Shown here piece after piece: positions 26,814 through 41,205 of a DNA stretch of 64,000 bases. The DNA is from Gonocerus acuteangulatus. Taxonomy: Eukaryota; Arthropoda; Insecta; Hemiptera; Coreidae. Below the pieces are notes generated by a model that was given only the letters and a program-made list of their open reading frames with translations, had not been told where the DNA came from and did not search any database. The position numbers and the translations under genes were made by a program. Each line of letters begins with the position of its first letter. Position 1 is the first letter of the stretch. The stretch lies in NCBI GenBank assembly GCA_946811695.1, contig OX328123.1:17326213-17390212 (forward strand), given 5' to 3'.

Positions 26814-27676
26814 TTAGCACTTTCCTTCGAAGTAGCTATTGAGGTTGCACTCATCACGGAATTTTTGAAAAATTTCTTCAAATCTTTATCGATCCTACCT
26901 AGTAGACACCGAAAATGACCCTAGTTAAAATTTATATATATATATATATATATATGCATATATAGTTATATATGTGTCCGTTAACACGATACAGGCCAGT
27001 AGTATTCCCTTATCAAACGATTTAACAAGTTAAGCAACTAAATCGGTCCATCTAGAGGGGGGGTTTACACGAAGGCCAAAGTAGTTATTTGTCAATAGCA
27101 GCCATAATTTTTCTTATATTTCAACGAAAATCGGTATTTGTTGTGGTCAACTAAAGAAAAAAATTTGTTGTAAAAAAAAAACTAAATCGGTTGACTAGAA
27201 GGAGGGGTTTACTCCGGACAGAAATTACTAATTTCCTCGTATTTTGGTCGTAATTTCTGTTGTATTGTAACGAAACTGTTTATACGTCCTGGCTATCTAA
27301 TAAGAAAGATGTGTTGTGAAAATGAGCTAAATCGGTCCATTGGTAGGGGGGGGGGTGTTACTTAGTACTATGTTTGAATTGAATTCTCCCGCCAAACGTA
27401 GGTTCGCGGAACTCATCAAGATCAATAGATGAATATGTGAAGCTTTGTGTATTTATAACATAGTGTAGTACCCCGCATACACAAAACTCTGGAAGGAAAT
27501 TAATTACAAAATTAATAATTGAAACAGCTGCTCATAAAAGCAAAAGAGCAGAACAATTTATGTTTTTATTTTATTTATCTGTATAGGTTATTTTAAGCAA
27601 ATTATTTAGCAATGCACTCGACCCTACCCAATTCTGAGGAAAGTGCTTAGTTATGCAGCTCCTGCGTATCACGGAC
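26814..27676 (-). mobile_element. HINE-A copy (0.86 kb)
   Basis: On the minus strand the head is GTCCGTGATACGCAGGAGCTGC (a 2-bp insertion within the usual CACGCAG) with CTAAGCACTTTCCTC. The 3' hairpin is shortened (CTACTTCGAAGGAAAG), then TGCTAA. About two internal 140-bp units and a short (TA)n (26935-26955) are present. The loss of hairpin stem bases is a clear decay mark. Confidence 0.8.
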
Positions 27677-28012
27677 TTTGAGATATAGACAATGGAAAAT
27701 CGGAATTTATACGTCTCACTCATCAGAATTATTAGGACCTTACCGAAAATGTAAAGACTTTTGAAATTTTGCAAGATGATAGACATGAGGACGATATTAA
27801 AGTAAAAAATCGAAAAGTTGTGTTTTCTCTGCTCCTGGGGGGACGGGGGTGTTGTCTGTTTTGTACTTCGGAAACCCATCATGTGGGGTATCAAATGAGT
27901 CGTCTCTACAAGGAGAACCTAAAACAAGGGGGGAAATCCAAAAATACAGAAAAGTCGAGTTGGGGCCTTTATTTTATATTTAAGTTTTGTAACCTCACCA
28001 AGGAATTATTTA

Positions 28013-29763
28013 GGGTAAGTGACCCAATAGTTGACACTTTAAGGAGAGGTTATTTTACTTAAAATAATTCTTCGCTTAGTTTTTGAAGATAATACATTTT
28101 GAATATATCAAATTATTCGTCAGCTCATTCTCTATGAAATTCACATAATCAAATTTTAGATACATTAAGTATTTCAAGTAAAATAAATTAATAAAGGCTG
28201 TCTTACTTTGGTCCTAATGTTGACACGTCTGCAGTAGGTCGGTGCCTAAGTTTGACTTTTCTGTTCCTAAGGATGACAGTGAGGGAAAATGAAAATAATA
28301 CAACTTTATTCTTTAAATAAACAACCAAATTGGATTGAAAACAGCTGGAACAATGAAAATTGTAATGAATTCGAAAGAGATCCTTTTCGAAAAACAAACA
28401 ATTAGGTACAAAAATTATTTTTAACTGAAAATCATAACTAGGAAGAATAACAATATGCCTCCGAATTTTTCCATGTAGAGTCAGTGGTTCTGTAAATTAA
28501 TGTATTATATCCAAATACTAGAGGATTGGTAAGATTACAAGTATTTTGGCTAGTAGATATTGGAAAATCATGCCATTAGCGGAAAAAAACAGTTTTTATT
28601 CTATTCCTAGCAACAAGGGACAACTGCATTGGCGGAAATCCACCACACCACTTGTCAAAGATATTTCCCGTGCTGTTTTTCCTTCAACTTTCTGCATTCT
28701 TCTTATATTCGTTATTTGTGGTTTTATCTACTTGACTTGCCTCAATTGTTGACATCGATGATGGTTTAGTTATACCTGTTGATTCTACAAAGCTCATGTT
28801 ACTCGGTGGAGTCACCATCTTCCTCAGTCATGGAGTTTCTCGCCTTATTTTTCAGACGAGAAGTATTTAAAAGTTATTTCTTGTAAGGGATTTTTCTTCT
28901 TTTTTGTTCAATCTAGGCTTGGCTCTTTCTTTCTTGGCGATTTCAGCGGTGTTTTTTTTTTAATGCAGGATTTTCCATATGGTTGACGGTCCATTCATGA
29001 ACTTTTAGCTTCCAACCTTCTTTAAATGTTCGAAAACCTGATAAATCCATAGATTGGATAATGTGAGGAGCATTTGGAGGTACCGCCAGTTATAACCATT
29101 GTATCACAAATACATTAAGAAGTCGTGTGACCATTTCGAATTACAGAATACTATTATAAAAAGTTGTGTGTCAACATTAGGAACAGAATGTCAAATTTAG
29201 GAAAACATGTTGTCAACTTAAGGTTCCAGTCATAAGAAATTAATAAAATCAGGATACATGAATTTCTAATGAAAATCTCAACTAAATGTGCTAGTATACA
29301 TCACAGACAACCGTTTTCCTAAAGTTGACATTTGTGTCAAGGAAAGGAGCCATGGTCGTTTATTGGGTTCCCAATGTTGATACTACCATAATCTCAAGAT
29401 TTTTTTTTTAACTTGAGTCAAACCTTTTACACTCCATAATTTAAGTATCATAGAGTTCATAGAAATCACAAAAATACAATTTAATGCACGCATTACAAAA
29501 CAAAATTCTTAAGAAATATTCTTAATCTCTTATCAAATTCACTAAGTGAAGAGAGCAGCAGGAGTTGACTCGAGGATTTTTCATACTAAAATGGCTGCAG
29601 ATGTTATTAACGGAGTTGCATAGTTGATCGGGTCAGTCGACATTATTCTTCAATAACTGTTCTTTCTATTGGATGCAAACTTATTGAATTCTCTTGAATC
29701 TAATTGTTATTTTTGAAATTGTGTCAACTTAAGGAGCAGTGTCAACGATCGGGTCATTTACCC
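28013..29763 (-). mobile_element. pogo-like transposon with GGGTAA ends (1.75 kb)
   Basis: The ends GGGTAAGTGACCC...GTTGACACT and the inverse of AGTGTCAACG...GGGTCATTTACCC form terminal inverted repeats, with TA at 28011-28012 and 29764-29765. Many subterminal copies of a TTCCTAA--TTGACA-type motif occur at 28211-28275, 29165-29230, 29318-29385 and 29720-29745, in both orientations. A pogo/Tigger transposase piece is encoded on the minus strand. The element is too decayed to be active. Confidence 0.7.
28880..29110 (-). pseudogene. pogo/Tigger transposase (DDE_1) C-terminal fragment
   Basis: One minus-strand frame reads VPPNAPHIIQSMDLSGFRTF followed by KEGWK. This fits the pogo-family pattern LPPN-TH--QP-D---F-P-K..W that lies near the last catalytic aspartate. 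The region then becomes lysine-rich (LKKKTPLKSPRKKEP) before stops. No upstream DDE residues are recognisable. Confidence 0.65.
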
Positions 29764-29765
29764 TA

Positions 29766-30706
29766 ATAGTACTAACATAGAAACTAACGATATTACATAA
29801 TTGATGTTATACGTTGTCACTTAAAATCAAATAAAAATTAAATTAAATTGAATATATGCGTATGTAAAAGTGTATATATATGCGTAATTGAATATATGCG
29901 TATGTAAAAGTGTATATATAATTGCCCTCCTAAATAGCTGTAAAGGAAATGTAAAAATATTGAGTAGTTTTGATTTATTTATCGTTAGGAATGATTCAGA
30001 TGGCTTCAATCAGCTGGCAAGATTGAAATAGACAATTCATAAAGGAAGTCATCAAGAGATCATTAAGCTAAGCCGCAGATCATTGATTTTCTCGCTAGCA
30101 GCAAGAGGCTAGTATTCGTATTCGAGATGTTTTTGCATAAATGGAGACTTTTAAAAGTAAATACGCAGTGGAAACACAGATTAACAGAGAAAAGTTAGAA
30201 ATATTTTAGTAAAAAAGGTCCTGAAAACTGCAGAGGCTTATTATTTTTTTATTTAATTTTATTGTGGACTGTTGTAAACTAACGAAAACGTTATATTAAT
30301 CTTTATTTTTTTATTTGTTTTATTTTATTAAAAGTGTATTGGAACTAAGGCGATTAAACAGCCACAATAAAGAATTAGGAAAAGCATATGTCAATGTTTT
30401 CAGTGTTAAAACAAACAAAACCAGATATTTAGTAAAAAAAAAGAGCCGTAAGGCCGGCCATACACGGTCCGGTATACCTGTACAGGTCGCTGGTAATAAA
30501 GGGTAATAAAAGATTATTATCTTGTGAAAAACAAATTTGTAAATAATGAAAAGAAACAAAACGATCCATGTCCTTTAGGTGAATTATAACGTGGCAGACC
30601 GTTGCTTGGTATGTTTAAACAGGAACAAAGGGCTTCTTGTCCTACATTTTAAGGACCATAGAAATACAGTACTATTGCAAACCCGAAAATGAATGAGCTT
30701 GAAAAA
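29766..30706. other. AT-rich DNA with a two-copy direct repeat
   Basis: A ~40-bp unit (TTGAATATATGCGTATGTAA...) is present twice at 29848-29920. A GGCCGGCCATACACGGTCCGG patch at about 30451 resembles a transposon end but has no visible partner. No gene. Confidence 0.45.
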
Positions 30707-31267
30707 GTCCGACTCGCAGGAACTGCATCATCTTAGCGCGGTTCCGTTCATATCCCTAGTCTAACTTGGAAAGATTAAAATAGAAGCAGTTATTACTTTG
30801 GTCCCACCAGTCTTTTTTTTTAAATTAATTATTATATTGGCGTGTCAACCCTTAAGGTCACTAACGCCATTCCTGTGTGTAGTAAAGTCTTGAAAGGTCA
30901 TGATTTACAATCTTACCTGGAAGGGTCGGCAAAGACTTGAAACTGTCCCGCTAGTGACAAGGTCTTGGAATCCTGGAAATCTATATTTCTAACAATAAAT
31001 TGTTTTTGTTATTTTACTTAACCAGTTTTATTGTCAAATACATTATCCAAGTATAAGCAATTAAAAAATAACAAGGAATAAAACAGACAAAAAGAACAGT
31101 TCGAATAAGCGAAATCAATTACTTTAAAGTTTTAAGCTCTTATTTCTCCGATTGACATCGCCTAATCAAAACTTTCATTAGAACCTTTTTTTTTAGAGCA
31201 TTTAATAAGCTTTCTAATGGTATTCTTCCGTTTACCAAGATTCTTAACCTTTTTCGAGATATTAAGG
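30707..31267 (+). mobile_element. HINE-B 5' fragment
   Basis: It starts GTCCGACTCGCAGGAACTGC with TTAGCGCGGTTCCG and proceeds through the TCTCCGATTGACATCGCC block to the TTTTTCGAGATATTAAGG segment, then stops abruptly at about 31267. At 30812-30890 it carries an extra segment with GGCGTGTCAACCC...CACTAACGCC, shared with the copy at 36162-37895, so that insertion predates both copies. Confidence 0.8.
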
Positions 31268-31277
31268 AAAGGCGGCA

Positions 31278-31414
31278 TTTTAGCGCGGTTACTCCCTATC
31301 TCCATAGGGAGAACCCGCTTATGAGGTTGACCTCATGACGCAATCCAGAAGTGCCGACTAGAAACTTTGACGTTTCAGACCCCATAGACCACGAAAATAT
31401 AGGTGGTTCAAATT

Positions 31415-31470
<56 letters not shown>

Positions 31471-31685
31471 TATTTATATATATGCATGTCTGTTCGCGCT
31501 CTAGCAAGCTCAAACATGGTCCGATTTAGTTGAAATTTGGAACAAAAACCTGTCGTCTAATTTGAAAGGTCAAGTTCGTGAACCAGCAGAATCCGCCCAA
31601 CGGAAGATAGTGTTTGGGGCGAAATTCGCGCAAAAAAATCGTAGCGCTTACGTTTTGGAGTTCATATGCTTGCAGGTACTTGTTG
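31278..31685 (-). mobile_element. HINE-B 3' fragment, inverted next to the 5' fragment
   Basis: Reading on the minus strand, it has the HINE-B 3' third: GCGGATTCTGCTGG, ATTTC, GCGAACAGACATG, (TA)n (31420-31465), CCTCATAAGCGGGTTCTCCC hairpin and GCGCTAA at 31278. The break with the 5' fragment lies at 31267-31277, head-to-head relative to normal order, so this is either two insertions or one rearranged copy. Confidence 0.8.
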
Positions 31686-31839
31686 TATAACTCGCCTTGA
31701 GATAATCCGATTATTCAGTACTTGAGCTCTTTGAAAAGAAAAGAGCTTCCTTTTTCTGGCCATATAAATGAATATTGAATTATCTCAGATGATATTTGTA
31801 AAAATAAAAATAAAATTTCTCAAAATCTTAAAAGTTAGT

Positions 31840-32260
31840 TGCATACAACGTTGAAATGAAATGAAAAGTTTTCCGGGACACAAGTCCCATAGGAATAATT
31901 TTGAAATTACAAAATAATAATGAATTTAATACATAAACTTATAAATACTACCAGTATATAATGTACAGCTTCAATATAAACTAGGGACTGGGTAAAACTT
32001 GCAGGGATAGAAGGTGGTGGAAGAGTCGGGATTTAAAGGTTTCTAGGTTGGTTGAATGGCGGACAAACAGAGGCAAGGAATTCCATAGCGAGGTGGTACG
32101 GGTGACGAATGATTTTTCGAATATTGCTGGTCGGTGGGAAGGAATATGAAGAACAGAGGATTTAAATTTAAGGAGTTGTAAAATATAAGAAGGTCTACGG
32201 GATTGAATTACTCGGTAAAGGACTGAGCCGAGGAATTCCAACCTTGCTTCCAAGCTTATT
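31840..32260 (-). pseudogene. LINE reverse-transcriptase C-terminus (CR1/L2-like)
   Basis: The minus-strand frame at 31981-32253 reads RTTSLWNSLPLFVR, then LETFKSRLFHHLL. This is the 'R--SLWN-LP...FK--L' tail common at the C-terminus of CR1/L2-type and related LINE ORF2 proteins. A 3' segment with GGGACTTGTGTCCCGGAAAA follows. 5'-truncated; no catalytic domain is present. Confidence 0.6.
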
Positions 32261-32720
32261 ATAAGTTGTACGTTGATAAGTAGATAAGCTCACGTAGAAT
32301 TACCGCGATTAAACGAAAATTTTAACTTTGGAGCCTTTATCGATCGTCTACATCGATTTTTCGTCGAATTTTTGAATCTTTAACAAAATTTTAAGGGTAA
32401 CCTTAGCGAAATTTAAAATATTTTTTTTTTATTTTTGGAATCTTTCCGAAATTTGATTAATGTGCTAAAAACAAATCTGACATTCATTTTGAAATACAAT
32501 TTTTTTTTTCATACTACACTCTTTAGAAGTCATTATTTAGCCCAAATATTCATGTACCTACCTTTGAAATATTGTTCTTTAAAAAAAATAAAATGATATT
32601 ATGTATAGTAATATTTATTTCTATTAATAAATGGAGTAAATAGGAAGAAAAGTGTGAAAAAAAATATAAATAAATAAATCAAAAAAAAGTAAAGCTGGAA
32701 AAAAAACATATACACGTATA

Positions 32721-32726
<6 letters not shown>
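32261..32726. other. no gene seen
   Basis: AT-rich sequence with several T-runs; no family recognised. Confidence 0.45.
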
Positions 32727-32780
<54 letters not shown>

Positions 32781-32850
32781 GCATGCATTTTGAATAATTC
32801 GTTCATAAGTTCAACCTCAATAGGGTCCTTTCGAAATTGTTAAAAGCAGC
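32727..32850 (+). mobile_element. HINE-A 3' remnant with (TA)n
   Basis: (TA)n at 32727-32774 is followed by TTCATAAGTTCAACCTCAATAG and a decayed hairpin GGTCCTTTCGAAATTGTTAAAA, in the position of the HINE-A terminal hairpin. Confidence 0.5.
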
Positions 32851-33230
32851 CACGTCCATTCAAAATTTTTAAACATATTCAAACACAAAAAGAAACAACT
32901 CAGGCTAATTGGAGAGTGATAACAAATCATTTTAATTAAAATGACTAAAACTGAAAACTAAGCTACAGCAAATAAAATGCTCTTTCCTGACGTGGAATAT
33001 GACATTCATTCATTATACACTTCTATTAATTTGAATTCAATTAATAAATTCAATTTAAATCATAAATTTTGTCGGAACTGTCTGGATAATTTTGAGTTCC
33101 TCTCATTCCTTCTCATTGAAATCCATTATATGGTTTAGTCTGATTTTTCAAAAAGTCACATTGTGCATAAACAGGTCTTGGCTTAATGAAATTGTGAAGA
33201 ATCCTAATTTATGAGTAAAATATATCCTTA
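32851..33230. other. no gene seen
   Basis: AT-rich; TAATTTGAATTCAATTAATA near 33035 is an imperfect palindrome without further context. Confidence 0.4.
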
Positions 33231-33362
33231 TACAGGGTGACCCGAATTTAAATGGCAAAACCTGGGGAGCGTAAAGGGAACCGAAAAACTAAGACAAAAA
33301 GCCCTTTAGAGATTTGCTCATTTTTGCTTGTTTTGGAGAAAATCGCAAAACAAGAAAAAAAA

Positions 33363-35338
<1,976 letters not shown>

Positions 35339-35419
35339 AACAAGTTTTCATTTTTGTACTTACTCTTCTACATGTTTAATGGAAATAAATTGTCATTGTC
35401 GATTGCTTCAATAAACCAA

Positions 35420-36040
35420 TTAGTAAAATTCAATCTCTTGACGCTGATATAGTGTTCGAGTACGGTTTTTGTGACTTTAATGCTTTAGAAGCGGTGCGAA
35501 AGTTTGCGCCCCGATTCCCAAATATTACGAAGGACTGGGTCACTGTTACCTCGTAATGAAGGTGCCTAATCCAAGGAAGCATTAAAAGCACATTTTCAGG
35601 GAAGAAATTGTGTCCAACGCCACTTCAATATCAATCCATAGACTGCTATCCGAAAATCATCAGCTGCATTAGGAATATCGCGGAAACAAATACGGCGACC
35701 TTTGAAAGGTGATGATCGCTACCCGTTCAAAAAAGCTCATAATTTAGTACTTCTTGATTATGCTAAGATTGAATAATAGTATTTGGTTTCTTAAAACAAT
35801 TAGCGATGACAATTTATTTTCATTAAAAATGGTACGGACCCATACTTTTACAAGAGGAGCAATCGTTAACCAAATAAATTATCAAGTATGGGCTCATGAA
35901 AATCCCATGCATGAATTGCTTTAAACGTGCGTGGCTAGGAAATTAGAGTGAATTACTGGTGGGATCGTAAGTTTTACTCGAAAGATAAAAAAACATAAAT
36001 TGCTGAACATTAATAATCCACAAAGATGGGTTAGATCTTG
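35420..36040 (+). pseudogene. decayed Tc1/mariner-like (DUF4817-type) transposase
   Basis: Broken forward frames give SISIHRLLSENHQLH (a 'S-RRL---LG-S' helix-turn-helix-like stretch) and, further on, FTRGAIVNQINYQVWAHENP. The latter matches the 'F---G-VN--N---W---NP' segment of insect transposases linked to TACAGGG-ended elements. There are several in-frame stops. The assignment rests on these short patterns and on position between the terminal repeats; the N- and C-terminal parts are not legible. Confidence 0.5.
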
Positions 36041-36161
36041 AAATAATTCACAATGACAATTCATTTCCATTAAAATAGTAAATGAGTAATTTCAAAAATG
36101 AAAACATTTTTTGCGATTTTCTCCAAAACAAGCAAAATCCAGGAAATCTCTAAATGACTTT

Positions 36162-37895
<1,734 letters not shown>

Positions 37896-38558
37896 TTTTG
37901 GTTTGTTTACTTAGAATCATGGGATTCAGTTGAAACATTTTCTGCGTGTTGTACTTTCATTAAAACTAATATGTTGAAGTTTTGGTTAAGTTTGGAGTTA
38001 AGGAAGGGTTAGAATAAAATATTTTATTAGCAGACATAAAAAGTTTTGGTAACTTTGTATACTTTCCTTAATATCTCGAAAAACGTTGAGAACCTTCGTT
38101 AACAGAAGAATACCATTAGAAAGCTTACTAAATGCTCTACAAAAAAGGTTCTAATGAAAGTTTTGATTAGGCGATGTCAATCGAAGAAATAAGCGCTTAA
38201 AACTTTAAAGTAATTGATTTCGCTTATTCGAACTGTTCTTTTTGTCTGTTTTTATTCCTTGTTATTTTTTAATTGCTTATAGTTGGATAATGTATTTGAT
38301 AATAAATCAGGCTAAGAAAAATAAGAAAAACAATTTAATGTTAGAGATATGGATTTCCAAGATATAATAGCTTTTCAACTGCCTAGCGGGGTCCTTCCTA
38401 GGGAGGGTTGGTCGACCCATCCAGGTAAGATCGTAAATCAAAGGCCTTTCTAGAAATGTGGACCCAAAATAATAACAGCTTCTATTTTAATCATTCTAAA
38501 TGAGTCTAGGGATAAGAACAAAACCGCGCTAAGATGATGCAGTTCCTGCGAGTCGGAC
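37896..38558 (-). mobile_element. HINE-B 5' portion, contiguous with B7
   Basis: A second HINE-B head at 38558 (GTCCGACTCGCAGGAACTGC, TTAGCGCGG) followed on the minus strand by the usual interior up to the GTACTTAGAATC-type block. It then passes directly into the head of B7 without its own 3' hairpin. Either B7 inserted into this copy and the rest was lost, or this is an incomplete tandem copy made in one rolling-circle event. Confidence 0.75.
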
Positions 38559-38726
38559 TTTTTTTGTCTTAATTTTTCGGTTCCCTATACGCTCCTGAAG
38601 TTTTGTCATTTAAATTCGAGACACCCTGTATAATAATTTTTATGCCAAATAAATAAATTTGTCGATAATTAGAAGAAAATTTTACAACAAATCCTGGCAC
38701 TCTAAGCGCCTGAAGAAAAGAAAATA

Positions 38727-39117
38727 TTAACGGGTGGTGTCCCAGCAGAAATCAGAGCAAAGTTTATTCGAATTACAGAAATTATAACGAAGAAATCTGG
38801 TCATCCTATAAGTAATGTCGGTGGACTGTAGAATGTGTCGATCCAAGTTTTTCCGTAAAGATCTTCGACTGTTACAACAGGATTTTCTTCTACAATAGCC
38901 TGCAGGAGTTCGTCGGTCGCCATGATCTGTTGGTCGACCTGGACAAGGTTCGTCTTCAAGCTTGCGGTTTCCCGCTCGAAATCGTTCAAACCACCGCTGC
39001 ACTTTTCCCTCTAATGACATTTTTGCCGTATTTTTCTAGAAGTTCGGTAAGTTAATGAAATCCCAAAGCATAACAAGGCGTAAGTGGTGTCTAGGGAGAT
39101 CCATTTCAAATGAAATT
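38727..39117 (-). pseudogene. mariner transposase N-terminal fragment
   Basis: Minus-strand frame reads VQRWFERFRAGNRKLEDEP then GRPTD, the mariner paired-like helix-turn-helix signature. A frameshift moves the reading to DELLQAIVEENPVVTVEDL, matching the next mariner helix (L---VEENP--TV-EL). Stops and missing C-terminal DDD domain show it is dead. It is the same family as the remnant at 1.34-2.06 kb. Confidence 0.8.
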
Positions 39118-39129
39118 GCTGCACAGAAT

Positions 39130-39325
39130 AAATAAGGTGCACCAGCCAAAACATGATAAATAAGGTGCACCAGCCAAAACATGATAAATAAGGTGCACCA
39201 GCCAAAACATGATAAATAAGGTGCACCAGCCAAAACATGATAAATAAGGTGCACCAGCCAAAAGATGATAAATAAGGTGCACCAGCCAAAACATGATAAA
39301 TAAGGTGCACCAGCCAAAACATGAT
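39130..39325. repeat. 28-bp tandem array, 7 units
   Basis: Seven units of AAATAAGGTGCACCAGCC plus AAAACATGAT, spaced exactly 28 bp, with one C-to-G change in the fifth unit. The array sits directly upstream of the mariner N-terminal fragment. Overlapping reverse frames (120, 93, 77 aa) arise because the unit lacks stops in all phases. Confidence 0.95.
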
Positions 39326-39431
39326 AAATAAAATTGCATCTAATGCTATAATAAATTTAAAAAAATTAAACAAAAATAAAGGGAAAAGGAGGGAACAGAA
39401 ACAGACTGAATATTAAAAACCGAAATTACTT

Positions 39432-39642
39432 TCTTTTTTTTTTTTTTTTTTTTTTTTTTTTCTTTTTTTTTTTTACGGCGCATCGACATAAATCTAGGCC
39501 ATTAGCGCCGACGTCCAGGGTGCAGCCAGGAATTTTCTCAGCGAGCCCTGAGATGAGAAAATGTCTGGTGCCGGTGGGGATCGAACCTATCATCCCCCGG
39601 TTATGAATTTAGCGCGCTAGACACTAGACCACGGGAGACCCC
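39432..39642 (-). mobile_element. SINE-1 copy, minus strand, perfect 12-bp target duplication
   Basis: T-run (poly-A tail) at the left, then the inverse of the GGCGCTAATGG tail, the body and the tRNA-like head (ending CCACGGGAGACC). Flanked by CCGAAATTACTT at 39420-39431 and 39643-39654. The B box reads GGTTCGATCCC. Perfect flanking duplication suggests a relatively recent insertion. Confidence 0.9.
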
Positions 39643-39654
39643 CCGAAATTACTT

Positions 39655-40461
39655 ATTAGATGATCTAATTCATTTCATCACAAATATATTATATAATATA
39701 TTTTAGTGTCTGCAGATTCAATAAATTCAGTTTTCCCCTAAGATAAAATAAACAATTTTATTAGGTAAAAATTTCTTTGGACACTCATCTTCTTTTATTT
39801 TATTTAGTGTTTTTTTTTTTTTTTTAAGTTCAAGAGTTACATCATTAAAATTTTAATTGACTCCAAAAAATGTTTTATAACAATCGAAACTTTAAGTTGT
39901 TTCAAGTTTTGAATTTTTTATTAAAGGGTTGGAAAGTTGGAATAGTTCATTAAAACTTTCTTCACAATTCTACGCCTTAATTTAGTCCGCTAGGAATTCC
40001 AATATTAAAGCAATGTTTTCCTTCCTTGTATCTTTATACTTTAAGTGTACTTTAATTAATTCATCGGAGTTCATTGTTTTTATTTATTTATTTTATGATG
40101 AGCTTCGTAATGATAGCGATGAGCTCATGATAAAGTTGGTCACACGTTCCTTGTCCAGTAAAAAAAAAAGAAAAAAAAAAGAGGAACAAAAACTAAACAA
40201 AACAGTACCACAACATTAGGTATTAGATAAACAAACTATTTTAGTGATTTCCTGTTGTGCAAGTATGTTCAGAAATCGTATACATATATATAATTCATTG
40301 ATGTCTACATAGACATCAATGTATATTCAAATATAAATAAAAATAAGAAGAAAAAATAAATAAATTGAAAAGGTAATAGAAATTATTGCATAGTTTGTTT
40401 GTATCTGAAAACTAAATAAATATATACACAACAAAAAAACAAATAAAAAATAAATAAATAT

Positions 40462-40534
<73 letters not shown>

Positions 40535-40564
40535 TTATAATAAAAGGGGTGGATAGAAAAAGTA
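39655..40564. other. AT-rich DNA with a LINE-tail-like motif and (TA)n
   Basis: At about 40090-40135 the reverse strand reads GAGCTCATCGCTATCATTAC and GAAGCTCATC plus AAATAAATA, a LINE 3'-tail-like hairpin. (TA)n covers about 40470-40528. No gene. Confidence 0.5.
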
Positions 40565-41205
40565 AGTTCTGGTAATTACTATTTATATTTTGTTATATAT
40601 GTTTAAAGTTTTAAAATGTTCAAGTATTTTGTGGATGTATGGACTACCTTGAGTCAGTAAGTCGTGAAGTTCGTGAGGAATGTCTAAGTCAGTACGCAGT
40701 CTACAGTCTGTCAGTATGTGTCTAACAGTCAAAGTCTCATTACAACTTGCACAGGTTGGCCTCTGCTTGTTTTCCATTAAGTAAGAATGGGTTAGATGGC
40801 AGTGTCCAATACGAAGCCTAGTCAAAATCACTTCTTCACGCCTGATGCGGTGTTCATTTGACCAGGCTTTCGTAATGTTTTTAATTTCTCTTAATTTCGA
40901 GTCTGATCTCTCTCAGTCTAAGTCCCATTCTTGGAGGACCTGTGCCTGTAATGCTGTACATACGTCTGATGTTGTCAGTATGTTAATATCTATAGTCTGT
41001 CTTTTTGTCGCCTGTTTTTCCGCTAAGCCTATACTGGTGCTTTGTGGTATGTCTTCATGTCCAGGTAGCCATAACATTGTGACGTGTTTGTTATTAGTTT
41101 GAAGAGTGTAAATATGAGAGAGTATTCTTGTTATGATTGGGTTTGTACTGTAGATGTTTTCCAAGGAGAGTAAAGTTCGGAGTTCATTGAAGATAAATGT
41201 AATTT
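40565..41205 (-). pseudogene. LINE ORF2 3' fragment: RNase H end and C-terminal CCHC-like region (I/LOA-like)
   Basis: Minus-strand frames read VTMLWLPGHEDIPQSTSIGL, the 'W-PGH--I--N--AD' end of an RNase H domain with key residues altered. They continue to LTRLRIGHCHLTHSYLM, then C--C...H---C (CASCNETLTVRHILTDC), typical of I/LOA/jockey-like ORF2 tails. The two frames are offset, so at least one frameshift lies between 40831 and 40913. The upstream RT is absent. Confidence 0.75.

Noticed and set aside
39011..39373. Reverse frames of 77-120 codons with repeated hydrophobic peptides
   Set aside because: Product of the 28-bp array, which has no stop in any phase on that strand; not a membrane protein gene.
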